The notes beneath the pieces were generated by a model, which worked only from the letters and a program-made list of their open reading frames with translations, did not search any database and was not told the DNA's origin. The position numbers and the translations under genes were made by a program. A stretch of DNA of 64,000 nt from contig CAWJYN010000003.1 in NCBI GenBank assembly GCA_963847145.1, positions 372,001-436,000 on the forward strand, read 5' to 3'. Below are positions 26,538-35,696 of this stretch, piece by piece. Every line of letters starts with the position of its first letter. Within the stretch, counting starts at the first letter, position 1. Origin of the DNA: JABFRJ01 sp963847145. GTDB lineage: Bacteria; Pseudomonadota; Alphaproteobacteria; Rhizobiales; Hyphomicrobiaceae.

Positions 26538-27038
26538 TCACATGCCGAGCCGATCCGCTTCGACCAGCCCGCCGAGCCACAACGCCAGTTTGAGTGGCGC
26601 ACTCGCCTCGAACGGTGCCAGCCGCCGCACCGGCACCTGGTGCCCGAGCCATTCAACCATTTCATTGTTCAAGGGAAACCGCTCAACGTTGGCCGCAGGG
26701 ACCAGATCGATCGCGAGGCGAACGCGCGCCTTGCCGACATGCCCAATCCGCACCAGGCCCAGGCCGCGCACCTCAATCTGGCCAACGATCACGGCCGGCG
26801 CCGACGCCATGAGGCAACCTTGTTCCACGCACAGCAGCGTCTGATCGTCGGCAACCAGTCCGCGGTCAGCAGCCAGCCCCGGAAAGTGACTTTGCCCTGA
26901 CAGAAACCGCAGGGCCAGATCGGATTTCCCGGCCCCCGAAGTGCCCCGCAGCACAGCTGCCATGCCGCCCAGCGCGACGGTTGTCGCGTGCAGCCGGAGT
27001 GTCTGCGCGCCCTGTCCTTCGCTGGTTGGACCTGTCAT
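26538..27038 (-). CDS. hprK: HPr kinase/phosphorylase, short alphaproteobacterial form
   Basis: The 166-residue protein contains only the catalytic domain: Walker A GTSGAGKS at residues 32-39, LVADDQ near 62 and the HPrK signature IEVRGLGLVRIG near 88. The N-terminal domain of the Gram-positive enzyme is absent, as is usual in alphaproteobacteria. The enzyme phosphorylates a serine of HPr in the nitrogen-type PTS. Its start overlaps the stop of chvG by 4 bp, so it is translated with the two-component system. No HPr or EIIA gene follows within the window. Confidence 0.95.
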   Translation of the reverse strand: MTGPTSEGQGAQTLRLHATTVALGGMAAVLRGTSGAGKSDLALRFLSGQSHFPGLAADRGLVADDQTLLCVEQGCLMASAPAVIVGQIEVRGLGLVRIGHVGKARVRLAIDLVPAANVERFPLNNEMVEWLGHQVPVRRLAPFEASAPLKLALWLGGLVEADRLGM

Positions 27039-29056
27039 CGCCGTGCCCGGCCGCTCCGCGGCAACCGTGCCTCGAAGCGCGCACCCAACACACCCGGGAT
27101 GCGGCGGCAGGCCAGCTCCGGCTGATCCTGGATGCCACCTGGGCCTGGCTGTCCTGGTCGGTTTTCTGCCCGCAGTGTACCGCCATGGGCCTCAACGATT
27201 TCCCGGCTGAGACTGAGCCCAAGACCCGAGTTCTTCGCTGCAACCCGGTCCGACTGTGGCCGGTCGGAATAAAACCGCTTGAACACGTCATCGAGTTTGT
27301 CGGGTGGAATGCCTGGCCCTTCATCATCGACACGCACGACAATCTCCGAAGGTGCGGCCAACACTGACACCGTCACACAGCCGCCCGACGGCGAAAATGA
27401 CAGCGCATTGTCAAGCAGGTTGGTCAGCACCTGCCCAAGCCGGCCCTCGTGCGCATCAATCACGAAAGCACCGGGCTTTGCGTCATCGGGCAAGACTTCA
27501 AGCGCGATCCGGCACGGCACATCGTCGCGTCCTTTCTGGATTTCGCGGAAGACGCCGGTGATGTTGGAGGCGACACTCGACACATCAACGGGCTCTACCT
27601 CCTGCAACGCCAGTTCTGCATCGAGCCGCGAGGCATTCGACACATCGCTGATCAGCCGGTTCAGCCGCTTCAATTCGCCTTGGATCTGTCGCGCGAGCTC
27701 GTTGCGCTGCTGATCCGTTTTGGCATAGTTCATCGACTCGGCTGTCGACCGCGCCGCCGCTACGGGGTTCTTCAATTCGTGGGCGACGTCCTGTGCGAAC
27801 CGGTCGCTCGCCTCGATCCGCCGGTACAACGCCGCCGTCATGTTGCGATAGGCCGCTGCCATTTCGCCAACCTCGTCGCGGCGTCCCGGGAGATCGGGGA
27901 TCTCCCGTCGCGCGCTGATGTTGCGGCTTACATGCTCGGCGGCCGTCGCAAGTTCCTTCATCGGACCACCGATGGTGCGGTTGAGCATGATGGAGGCAAA
28001 CAGGGTCGTCAGCAGCGCAACGAGCGAAAACGCAAAGAATGGCCGCCGCTCCCGCCATAAGATGTTCTCAAGGTCACCGGGCCTTGTCGTGAGCCAAACA
28101 AAAGCCGGGATCGCCTTCAATCGTTGGACGGGTGCGAACACCGAAATGATCTGTTCGCCCTTGTCGTTCAGCAGCAGCACGCTCGTTACCTTCCCGCCGA
28201 GCGCCTCGCGCACCTCGGGATAGTCAGTCACCTTGCCCGAACCGATTTCGCGGTAGACCTGCAACGGACTGCGCATAATCCATGCGGTTACACGGGTCCA
28301 CGCTGTGCGCAGTTTCTCGGCCGGCTCTGGCTCGCCTGGTTGATCGGCGCGCGGCACCGGCAGGCGCTCGATGCGGGTCGCCGGGGAAACGCCGTCCGTA
28401 TCGACAAGCTTGACGTTTTCGCGATTGTAGATCCGCACCCGCACGTCACCGGGCTGGATCAATTTGCGCAAGATTGGCCCGATCCGCTCGGGGGCGATAT
28501 CCAGCGCCATATTTTCAAGTGTCTCGTCGCGCCAATTGGGGAACGATTTGTCGCCCTCCGAAAGGCGGTCTGGATCGATGACCATCGTCTCGGTTTCGAT
28601 CTTCGCATTGGACGCGACGGCGACTGCGATCATGCGCGCCTGTGTCCGCAAGCTTTCTGCCTTGGCATCGATCAGCCAGGTATGCTGGTAGGTCAGCACG
28701 CCGAAGCCGGACAGCAGGATGATCAACCCGGCCAAATTTGCCGTGAAAATCCGACGACTTAGCGAGCGGGTGCAAAACCGCCAGAGGGGCTGTGCTTTGG
28801 CCCAGGGCAGTAAGAAGGCATAGGCCGTGTTGAGAGATCCACGCGCGGCATTGATGACCGGCTGCAGCACAGTGGCGATCGGTTTGACAGCGTCGGCCGC
28901 ACGCGCTTGCGCCTGACGCAGTGCCGCGACGGACAGCAAGGCGGCAGATTTGTCGCGTGGGTCCGCCATCGGCGTCACTGGCAGCAACGACGGGGCGACA
29001 GGAGCCGCACCGGAATTGGCTATGGAATCAGGCAACTGCTGGCTGTCGAGAGGCAT
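27035..29056 (-). CDS. chvG: Sensor histidine kinase ChvG
   Basis: The 673-residue inner-membrane kinase has a long N-terminal cytoplasmic stretch (about 100 residues), a first membrane segment near 105-125, a periplasmic sensor (about 130-345), a second segment near 350-368 and HAMP. The H box AQDVAHELKNP is near 433, with ATPase motifs NLLDNAL, DEGPGIP and GLGLSLS after it. ChvG/ExoS responds to acid and envelope stress and controls ChvI. The C-terminus has an extra segment (about 22 residues, QPGPGGIQDQPELACRR...) before GARFEARLPR. Order chvI-chvG-hprK is classic. Confidence 0.95.
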   Translation of the reverse strand: MPLDSQQLPDSIANSGAAPVAPSLLPVTPMADPRDKSAALLSVAALRQAQARAADAVKPIATVLQPVINAARGSLNTAYAFLLPWAKAQPLWRFCTRSLSRRIFTANLAGLIILLSGFGVLTYQHTWLIDAKAESLRTQARMIAVAVASNAKIETETMVIDPDRLSEGDKSFPNWRDETLENMALDIAPERIGPILRKLIQPGDVRVRIYNRENVKLVDTDGVSPATRIERLPVPRADQPGEPEPAEKLRTAWTRVTAWIMRSPLQVYREIGSGKVTDYPEVREALGGKVTSVLLLNDKGEQIISVFAPVQRLKAIPAFVWLTTRPGDLENILWRERRPFFAFSLVALLTTLFASIMLNRTIGGPMKELATAAEHVSRNISARREIPDLPGRRDEVGEMAAAYRNMTAALYRRIEASDRFAQDVAHELKNPVAAARSTAESMNYAKTDQQRNELARQIQGELKRLNRLISDVSNASRLDAELALQEVEPVDVSSVASNITGVFREIQKGRDDVPCRIALEVLPDDAKPGAFVIDAHEGRLGQVLTNLLDNALSFSPSGGCVTVSVLAAPSEIVVRVDDEGPGIPPDKLDDVFKRFYSDRPQSDRVAAKNSGLGLSLSREIVEAHGGTLRAENRPGQPGPGGIQDQPELACRRIPGVLGARFEARLPRSGRARR

Positions 29057-29222
29057 ACGCGTACCTCGTCATTCCGCTGTCGCCGCAAGCCTTGGCGACA
29101 GACCGTCGCTCAAGCCCGCAGACGTGGCGTCTGGAGGACTATGAAGCCGGCGTTAGACACCCCGGCCGGCAGAGAACGGAACCGCAGGCCAGGCACCGTG
29201 CCCCGCGCCGCCCGCTCAACGC

Positions 29223-29927
29223 CTATTCCTTGAACCGGTATCCCACGCCGTAGAGCGTTTCGATGACATCGAAGTCGTCATCCACGACTTTAAATTTTTT
29301 GCGCAACCGTTTGATATGGCTGTCGATGGTCCGGTCGTCGACGTAGACCTGATCGTCATAGGCGGCGTCCATCAGGGCGTCGCGCGTTTTGACCACCCCA
29401 GGGCGCGTCGCCAGTGCTTGGAGAATAAGAAATTCCGTCACCGTGAGCGTCACCGGCAGGTTGTTCCAGTGGCAGGTGTGCCGCTCGGGATCGAGTTTCA
29501 GTTTGCCGCGCTCCAGAATGCGGGCGGCTTCGGTTGGCGGCGCTGCTGGGTCTTTGCCCTGGAAGCGGCGTAGCACCGCCTTGACGCGCTCTACCACGAG
29601 GCGCTGCGAAAACGGTTTCGCGATATAGTCGTCGGCGCCCATCTTTAGGCCGAAGAGTTGATCAATTTCCTCGTCTTTCGACGTCAGGAAAATAACCGGC
29701 ATATCGGTCTGCTGGCGCAACCGGCGCAGCAATTCCATGCCGTCCATACGCGGCATCTTGATATCGAGAATGGCCAGATCGGCCGGCTCTTCGGTCAAGC
29801 CGTCCAGAGCCGCCACGCCATCGCTGTAGGTGCGCACACGGTAGCCTTCGGCTTCCAGCGCCATACATAGCGACGTGAGGATGTTGCGTTCGTCATCGAC
29901 GAGGCAGATCGTACTTTTCTCTTTCAT
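29223..29927 (-). CDS. chvI: Response regulator ChvI (OmpR family)
   Basis: The 234-residue protein has a receiver domain with acidic pair DD at residues 11-12 and phospho-acceptor D55 in LAILDIKMPRMDG. An OmpR-type winged helix follows (about 135-232, TVTEFLILQALATRPGVVKTRDALMDAAY, DDRTIDSHIKRLRKKFK). ChvI controls envelope, exopolysaccharide and acid-response genes in alphaproteobacteria. It leads the chvI-chvG-hprK run, with 166 bp before chvG. A 15-bp tandem duplication lies in its leader. Confidence 0.96.
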   Translation of the reverse strand: MKEKSTICLVDDERNILTSLCMALEAEGYRVRTYSDGVAALDGLTEEPADLAILDIKMPRMDGMELLRRLRQQTDMPVIFLTSKDEEIDQLFGLKMGADDYIAKPFSQRLVVERVKAVLRRFQGKDPAAPPTEAARILERGKLKLDPERHTCHWNNLPVTLTVTEFLILQALATRPGVVKTRDALMDAAYDDQVYVDDRTIDSHIKRLRKKFKVVDDDFDVIETLYGVGYRFKE

Positions 29928-29950
29928 GGCGTGCAGTCCCCGGTACTGAG

Positions 29951-29980
29951 GTGGCGATGGTTGGGGTGGCGATGGTTGGA
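29951..29980. repeat. Two tandem copies of a 15-bp unit upstream of chvI
   Basis: GTGGCGATGGTTGGG at 29951-29965 is followed directly by GTGGCGATGGTTGGA. The pair lies 24 bp upstream of the chvI start, probably within its 5' leader or core promoter. The region 29928-30210 otherwise shows no gene and should carry the divergent promoters of chvI and the HugZ-like gene. Confidence 0.8.
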
Positions 29981-30210
29981 CCCAAACTGTTTCGAAGTTT
30001 GCCGCAAGGGCGCCAGCATCGTCGGCAGTGCCGAGTCCTCTGACATGCCCTATCGTCTGCCGCCAACCGCCATAATTGTGTTCTTCCTGGACTGAATGGT
30101 AGCTGAATAGTGATCCACTGCCTACCCGCGGTGCGCGCCCTATCGCGCCGGCAGGATACCAACCGATTGTATAAGCTTCAAAAAATCAACCTCCTGTGGG
30201 ACTTTCCACG

Positions 30211-30906
30211 ATGAATGAAACCGCCGCCGCAACCGCAGCAAGTGCCCGCCACATGGTGCGGCGTGGCCTCAAGGGCGGCCTGTCGACCACCGACGCCGCA
30301 ACCGGCGCCCCCTATGGATCCATGGTGCTGCTGGCAACCGATATTGGCGGCGCGCCGCTGACCCTCATCTCGACGCTGGCCCGCCATACCAAAAACCTGC
30401 TGGCACAATCTGCGGCCAGCCTGATGATCGACCTCTCAAACGCAGCCGGCGACGCCGAAAGCGGGGGCCGCATCACTCTGATGGGCACGTTCGCCGCGGT
30501 CCCGTCCGATCAGGCGCAAAGCCTTGTCCGCGCTCGCTTTCTGGCCCGCCATCCCGCGGCCGCGACATATGCTGACTTTGCCGACTTCGCCTTTTACCGC
30601 TTCGATATCGCGTCTGCGCACATGATCGAAGGCTTTGGCCGCATCGTCCCGCTGGCCGGCGCGGCACTCTCGCCGCCACCGCACGATGCACCGGACTTCG
30701 TGGCAAGCGAGGCCCGATACCTGGCCGATCTCCGGCAACACTGGCCGGCCGTCAGTGGCTTGGACGCTGAGGGCGTTGATCTTCGATCCGAGGGCGGTAG
30801 CGGCCGCCACAATTTTTCGTCTCCGGTGAACACCGCGGAGGCTGCGTTTCACGCGGCCTCGAAATATTTATCGGGCTCAGGATTGGGCCAAGTGGCAGCA
30901 CACTGA
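30211..30906 (+). CDS. HugZ-like flavin/heme-binding split-barrel protein
   Basis: The 231-residue protein fits the pyridoxamine-phosphate-oxidase-like split barrel followed by a DUF2470-type C-terminal domain, the HugZ layout: LISTLARHTKNLLAQSAASLMIDLS near residue 60, then RITLMGTFAAVPSDQAQSLVRARFLARHPAAATYADFADFAFYRFDI. HugZ proteins degrade or bind heme; others bind flavin. Which applies here is unclear. ATG 30211 is preferred to an in-frame start at 30196. It is divergent from chvI and upstream of pckA on the same strand. Confidence 0.8.
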   Translation: MNETAAATAASARHMVRRGLKGGLSTTDAATGAPYGSMVLLATDIGGAPLTLISTLARHTKNLLAQSAASLMIDLSNAAGDAESGGRITLMGTFAAVPSDQAQSLVRARFLARHPAAATYADFADFAFYRFDIASAHMIEGFGRIVPLAGAALSPPPHDAPDFVASEARYLADLRQHWPAVSGLDAEGVDLRSEGGSGRHNFSSPVNTAEAAFHAASKYLSGSGLGQVAAH

Positions 30907-31169
30907 AACTCTTCCAGGTTCAAAGTGCGCAAAAAACTTGCGCTGCACCGCGCGATGCTGAAATTTGGATCAACAGCCGCCTGAGAGCCACCGTAAACAC
31001 GATTTACTCTGCGACGATACCGGATCTTGCGCGTGCGCCTGCCGCTGCCTACACGCTGATGGACGATCCGCTCCGCACCAGATATGTAATGCCGCAAAAG
31101 TGGGCAGCGCGGGCGTCGTTGATCGTTGTTTTATGAGTTGCGCGTGGTACGTGCCGCGGGTGGCTTGCG

Positions 31170-32825
31170 ATGAAGACGCTGAATCCGCAGCCCTTTTTGG
31201 ACGTCTCTCTCACCACTCCTTTCACGGCAGCCTCCATGACCACCGAAGCTTTCCCGCTCTCCGCCGCCAAAAAAGTTCATCTCAACTTGCTCGAAACCCC
31301 GTTGATTGAACGGGCGATCGCTCTCGGCGAGGGACGATTTGCGTCGACCGGTGCGTTTACGGCCCAAACAGGTGTGCACACCGGCCGCTCGCCACAAGAC
31401 AAATTCACGGTCCGCGATGCGTCCACCGAGGGCGAGGTCTGGTGGGACAATAACAAGCCGATGACGCCGGCACACTTCGACGTGCTTTATGCCGATTTTC
31501 TGGCGCACGCCAAATCCCGCGAACTATATGTCCAGGATCTGATGGCCGGCGCCGACGCCCGCCACGAGCTGAAGGCCCGCATCTTCACTGAGTACGCTTG
31601 GCATTCGCTGTTCATCCGCCACATGCTGCGCCGCCCCGAAGCTGGTCTCCTTAAAGGCTTCGCGCCGGACGTCACCATCGTCAACTTGCCGAGCTTCAGG
31701 GCCGATCCCGTCCGCCACGGCGCCCGCACCGAGACCATCATCGCCGTCAACTTCGCCAAAAAAATCGTGCTGATCGGCGGCAGCGAATACGCGGGCGAGA
31801 CGAAAAAATCGGTCTTTACCTATCTCAACTACAAAATGCCGGCCAACAACGTGATGCCGATGCACTGCTCGGCCAACGTCAGTCACGGCGGTAAATCAGC
31901 CGTGTTCTTTGGGCTTTCCGGCACCGGCAAGACGACGCTGTCGGCCGACCCCAAACGAATTCTGCTGGGCGACGATGAGCACGGTTGGTCTGAGCATGGC
32001 GTATTCAATTTCGAAGGCGGCTGCTATGCTAAAACAATCCGCTTGTCGCGCGATGCCGAGCCGGAAATCTGGGACGCGACAAACCGCTTCGGCGCTGTGC
32101 TGGAGAATGTCATTCTCAGCAGCGGCACCCATCATCCTGACTACAACGACGGCCGCCTGACAGAGAACACGCGCTCCTGCTACCCGCTGGAGTTCATTGC
32201 CAACGCCAGCACGTCCGGCTGCGCCAGCCATCCCAAAAACGTGGTGATGCTGTGTGCTGACGCGTTTGGTGTGATGCCGCCCATCGCCAAGCTCACACCC
32301 AGCCAGGCCATGTATCACTTCCTGTCCGGCTACACGGCCAAGGTTGCCGGCACAGAGAAGGGCATGAAGGGCAACGAGGCCTCGGCCACCTTCTCCACAT
32401 GCTTTGGCGCGCCGTTCATGCCGCGTCATCCGAGCGTCTATGGCAACATGCTGCGCGACCTCATCGCCAAGCACAACGTCGACTGCTGGCTGGTCAACAC
32501 AGGCTGGACCGGAGGCAAGTTCGGCACCGGGAGCCGCATGCCCATCAAAGCGACCCGCGCGCTACTCGATGCAGCGCTCTCCGGCAAACTCAAGAACCAG
32601 AAAATGCGCACCGATCCGGTGTTCGGCTTCCAGGTTCCGCTCGAACTCGACGGCGTCGATCCCAAGATCCTGACGCCGCGGGAAACCTGGGCCGACAAGT
32701 CCGCCTACGACGCGCAGGCGAAAGCGCTGGTGGATATGTTCACCACAAACTTTACCAAATTCGAGCCGCACGTTCCCGCCGACGTCAGGCAAGCCGCGCC
32801 CGCGCTGCGCGCCGCTGCGGAGTAG
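31170..32825 (+). CDS. pckA: Phosphoenolpyruvate carboxykinase (ATP)
   Basis: The enzyme converts oxaloacetate and ATP to phosphoenolpyruvate and CO2, the entry to gluconeogenesis. The 551-residue protein has the P-loop FFGLSGTGKTTLSADP near residue 250, metal and substrate residues in MHCSANVS and GDDEHGWS, and RSCYPLEFIANAS. From TGVHTGRSPQDKF onward it aligns with the ATP-type family. ATG 31236 is an alternative start that would remove 22 residues. In related genomes pckA lies beside chvI and is under its influence. Confidence 0.96.
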   Translation: MKTLNPQPFLDVSLTTPFTAASMTTEAFPLSAAKKVHLNLLETPLIERAIALGEGRFASTGAFTAQTGVHTGRSPQDKFTVRDASTEGEVWWDNNKPMTPAHFDVLYADFLAHAKSRELYVQDLMAGADARHELKARIFTEYAWHSLFIRHMLRRPEAGLLKGFAPDVTIVNLPSFRADPVRHGARTETIIAVNFAKKIVLIGGSEYAGETKKSVFTYLNYKMPANNVMPMHCSANVSHGGKSAVFFGLSGTGKTTLSADPKRILLGDDEHGWSEHGVFNFEGGCYAKTIRLSRDAEPEIWDATNRFGAVLENVILSSGTHHPDYNDGRLTENTRSCYPLEFIANASTSGCASHPKNVVMLCADAFGVMPPIAKLTPSQAMYHFLSGYTAKVAGTEKGMKGNEASATFSTCFGAPFMPRHPSVYGNMLRDLIAKHNVDCWLVNTGWTGGKFGTGSRMPIKATRALLDAALSGKLKNQKMRTDPVFGFQVPLELDGVDPKILTPRETWADKSAYDAQAKALVDMFTTNFTKFEPHVPADVRQAAPALRAAAE

Positions 32826-32839
32826 GGTTGGCAGGGCTC

Positions 32840-33520
32840 TCAAGCCGGCTGTGCTTCGCGCAGCTTTTTTGCTTCGGCGTAATAGGCCCACAGCATGAGC
32901 GCCGCGACCGCACGCCGAGGCTTCCAGCGTTCAGCGATGGCGGCCATTTCCTTGGCTGTCGGGCGCTCTTCGAGCGCCATCAGCTTCTGCGCTGCGATCT
33001 GTAGCGCCAGATCGCCGGCCGCGAACACGTCGGCGTGGCCGATGCAGAACATCAGGTAGATGTCCGCGGTCCACGGCCCAATACCCGACACCGAGGTCAA
33101 TCGGGCGACGGCCTCCACCACAGGCAGATCGCCAAGTTCATCTAAGTCGAGACCGCCGATGATCGCATCACACAGAGCGCGCAACGTCTTGATCTTCGGA
33201 CGCGACACCCCGCAGTCCCGTAGTATCTCGTCAGACGCTGCCGCCAGCGCCGCCGCCGTCAGCGGCGCGATCGTTGCCTGCAGCCGAGCATGAATTGCCG
33301 CCGCGCTGGCGACAGACAGCTGCTGGCCGTTGATGATGCGGATCAGTCCTTCCAGTCCGCCGGGGCGGCGCCGCAGCATCGGGTCGCCGGTCACATCGTG
33401 CGCACGGCGCATGATGCTGCACTTGCGCCGCAATGCTTTCACGGCAGCCGCAACATCGTCTTGTGATGCGATGACGGCAGACGTTCGGACATTTCTTCTT
33501 TGCCGCTGCGCCTTCTTCAC
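32840..33520 (-). CDS. DNA-3-methyladenine glycosylase II (AlkA type)
   Basis: The 226-residue protein belongs to the HhH-GPD superfamily of base-excision enzymes. The hairpin SVSGIGPWTADIYLMFC is followed by the catalytic aspartate in DVFAAGDLAL, and the QQLS segment is near the N-terminal third (IINGQQLSVASA). It removes alkylated purines from DNA. The start is taken as GTG 33520, preceded by GAGGGC. The frame continues upstream to 34030, but that part overlaps the opposite gene at 33596-34165 and lacks family similarity. Confidence 0.85.
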   Translation of the reverse strand: MKKAQRQRRNVRTSAVIASQDDVAAAVKALRRKCSIMRRAHDVTGDPMLRRRPGGLEGLIRIINGQQLSVASAAAIHARLQATIAPLTAAALAAASDEILRDCGVSRPKIKTLRALCDAIIGGLDLDELGDLPVVEAVARLTSVSGIGPWTADIYLMFCIGHADVFAAGDLALQIAAQKLMALEERPTAKEMAAIAERWKPRRAVAALMLWAYYAEAKKLREAQPA

Positions 33521-33595
33521 TGCGCCCTCACATTTTGATAGCCTGTTGCCTGGGGCTTCGTTGCACACCTCTCGCACGCCTGGAAAGCTACCGCC

Positions 33596-34165
33596 ATGAC
33601 AGCAGTTCTCACACCGGCCCGCGCGCGTATCGCGGCTTGGGTTGCCGCGATCGCCGTCACACTCGGCCTGTTGCCGCCAGCCGCTGCTGCGCCCGCCGGG
33701 GGACGCTGGATCACTTATGCCAGCGCGAACGGCACCCTGAATTTCGACTATCCGGCCGACATCTTCACAGTTACGGGTGGCGACCCCACGGATGCCGTCC
33801 GTGACCGCACCGAAGATCGCGCTGGCCGCATCTTCGCCACCGCCGACGGCCGCGCCAAACTGCAAATCGCCACGCTGCCGAACCTGGATCAACGCTCGCC
33901 CACAACGCTGCGATCTCTTGCCATCACCGCCAGCTACAAAGACGCCAAGCTCGACTACAATCGCGCGACGGAGTCGTGGTACGTGCTGTCGGGCACCCGC
34001 GGGGCCGAAACCTTTTATGAGCGCGTCCACTTCAGTTGCAGCGGACGGCGGCTGGACGTCTGGACGGTGACCTATCCTACCGCCGAGGCAAAAGCCTTTG
34101 ATGCCATGGTCGACGAGATGGCGCGCCGTTTCCGCGCAACACTGCCCAATGTCCGCTGCGGTTAA
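33596..34165 (+). CDS. Secreted hypothetical protein
   Basis: The 189-residue product has a clear signal peptide (about residues 1-31, ending PAAAA), then a soluble domain (WITYASANGTLNFDYPADIFTVTGG...). One cysteine pair (FSCSG and VRCG) could form a disulfide. The pattern of a short beta-rich domain with ESWYVLSGTRGAETFYERVHF occurs in uncharacterised periplasmic proteins of Hyphomicrobiales. It is divergent from the alkA-type gene, and its end overlaps the convergent HAD gene by 4 bp. Confidence 0.7.
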   Translation: MTAVLTPARARIAAWVAAIAVTLGLLPPAAAAPAGGRWITYASANGTLNFDYPADIFTVTGGDPTDAVRDRTEDRAGRIFATADGRAKLQIATLPNLDQRSPTTLRSLAITASYKDAKLDYNRATESWYVLSGTRGAETFYERVHFSCSGRRLDVWTVTYPTAEAKAFDAMVDEMARRFRATLPNVRCG

Positions 34166-34851
34166 GCGAGCAATGCGCGCAACGCTCCGAGGTCGGCGAT
34201 GGTTTCGTGCGGCTCGCCACCGGGTGGGGCCATCACATGCTTGTGGATGCGGTGATGGCGGTGCGCAGGCCGGTCGATGCGGATCGTTGTCCAGCCAAGC
34301 GCGTTTGGCGCCTGGAAATCCTTGGCGAGATTGTCACCTACATAGATGAAGCGGTCGCCCGGCACACCCAACGCTGCCTGCATCATCTCGAAGGACCGCG
34401 GGTGCGGCTTGTGATAGGCACGGTCCGGTCCCAGCGCGCCTGTCGCGATGATTTCTGCAAAACGCGGGACCAAAGCAAGCGCACCGATCTTGGCGTGCTG
34501 GGTTGCCGCATGGCCATCGGTTATCAGGCCAAGCTTGGCCCGTGGCTGCCAGAAATCGAGCGCGTCCGCAGCATCGTCGAAGAGCGCGAGCGTGGGGGTG
34601 TGCTGGCCGTAGGTCCGGACAAACGCCTTGAGATCGTCGGCCGTGTGATCCGGCTTGGCTGCCGCCAGCACCTGCGGGAACAATTGGCCGAGGTGCCCCG
34701 CATCCAGCAACGCCGCCATGTCATCGACACGGACCTCGATACTGAGTTCAGACTGTGCCCATGCCGCGGCCGCACGAAAGCCGCCGAGCGCGTAGTCACG
34801 CTCTGGATAGAGAGTATCGTCGAGATCGAAGATGATATGTGTTGTTGGCAT
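34162..34851 (-). CDS. HAD-superfamily hydrolase
   Basis: The 229-residue cytoplasmic phosphatase has motif I FDLDDTLYPE (nucleophile and acid/base aspartates at about residues 9 and 11), motif II LITDGHA and motif III/IV HKPHPRSFE...IYVGDNLAKDF. A cap domain after motif I and the sequence style put it in the HAD-IA group, which includes nucleotidases and phosphoglycolate phosphatases. The substrate is not deducible. It lies 48 bp upstream of the ccdA stop on the same strand. Confidence 0.88.
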   Translation of the reverse strand: MPTTHIIFDLDDTLYPERDYALGGFRAAAAWAQSELSIEVRVDDMAALLDAGHLGQLFPQVLAAAKPDHTADDLKAFVRTYGQHTPTLALFDDAADALDFWQPRAKLGLITDGHAATQHAKIGALALVPRFAEIIATGALGPDRAYHKPHPRSFEMMQAALGVPGDRFIYVGDNLAKDFQAPNALGWTTIRIDRPAHRHHRIHKHVMAPPGGEPHETIADLGALRALLA

Positions 34852-34898
34852 GGAACAGGATCAACATAGCCGCCAAGCCAACGCAAGATGGCGTGCCG

Positions 34899-35621
34899 TC
34901 AGAACCGCGTTGTCAGGGTCGTCAGCCAATCCGGCATGGCGTTGACGAGAGCTGCTTCGGCTGTCTTGTCGAGGCCGGACAGCACGAGAAAGCCGATCAC
35001 CAGCAACACCAGTCCCATCGCTGTTTTGGCGCCCGCGCCCGCTGACATCATCGTGCCGCGCATCTTCAGCATGGCCTCGCGCGACAGCATGCCGAGGAGC
35101 AACAATGGCAAGGCTGCGCCGATGCCGAACATCAGCATGGTGAGGCCCACCTGCACAAGGTCTTTGCCTTGGGACGCCAGCACTGATGCAGCGCCCAAGG
35201 TCGGCCCGACACAGGGGCTCCATACCGCGCCGAGCAGCAGTCCCACGCTGGCCTGCCCCCACAGACCTTTCCCAGTGCCGCCGCCGAACCGTGCGTCTGC
35301 CCAATTCGCCAGCGGTGACGCCGCACCCGCCACTTTCTCTTGCAGAAACGACGACAGCAGTACGATCCCAATGCCGATCAGCAGCACTGCCGAGAGCATC
35401 CGGAACACAGCAGCATCGAGCCCGATCGCAAATCCAATCGTTGCAACGAACAATCCAATGGAGACGAAACTGACCGCCAAGCCGCCGGCCAGCGCCGCCG
35501 GGCCATAGCGGTGCTGCGTCGCCGCCGTACCGACCACGATCGGCAGGATCGGCAGCACGCACGGCGACAGCGTGGAGAGCACGCCGGCCATGAGTGCCAG
35601 GCCCTGGGTAGCAAGCGACAT
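34899..35621 (-). CDS. CcdA-type thiol-disulfide transmembrane protein
   Basis: The 240-residue protein has six membrane segments and the two conserved cysteines that carry electrons across the membrane: LSPCVLPILPI near residue 22 and WSPCVGPTLGAA near 135. CcdA takes electrons from cytoplasmic thioredoxin and reduces periplasmic partners, for cytochrome c assembly or protein repair. ATG 35621 was chosen because MSLATQGLALMAGVLS begins the conserved segment. The thioredoxin-fold gene just upstream is its probable partner. Confidence 0.9.
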   Translation of the reverse strand: MSLATQGLALMAGVLSTLSPCVLPILPIVVGTAATQHRYGPAALAGGLAVSFVSIGLFVATIGFAIGLDAAVFRMLSAVLLIGIGIVLLSSFLQEKVAGAASPLANWADARFGGGTGKGLWGQASVGLLLGAVWSPCVGPTLGAASVLASQGKDLVQVGLTMLMFGIGAALPLLLLGMLSREAMLKMRGTMMSAGAGAKTAMGLVLLVIGFLVLSGLDKTAEAALVNAMPDWLTTLTTRF

Positions 35622-35696
35622 CGTGAATGGGCTCCGACACAGCAGTGGCCGCACAAGTTGCGCGGCCACCCTCATGTCACTGGCTAATCGATGCGA

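Noticed and set aside
33521..34030. Long N-terminal extension of the AlkA-type glycosylase
   Set aside because: It overlaps the opposite-strand secreted protein gene, lacks family similarity, and a GTG with a good ribosome site begins the conserved part at 33520.
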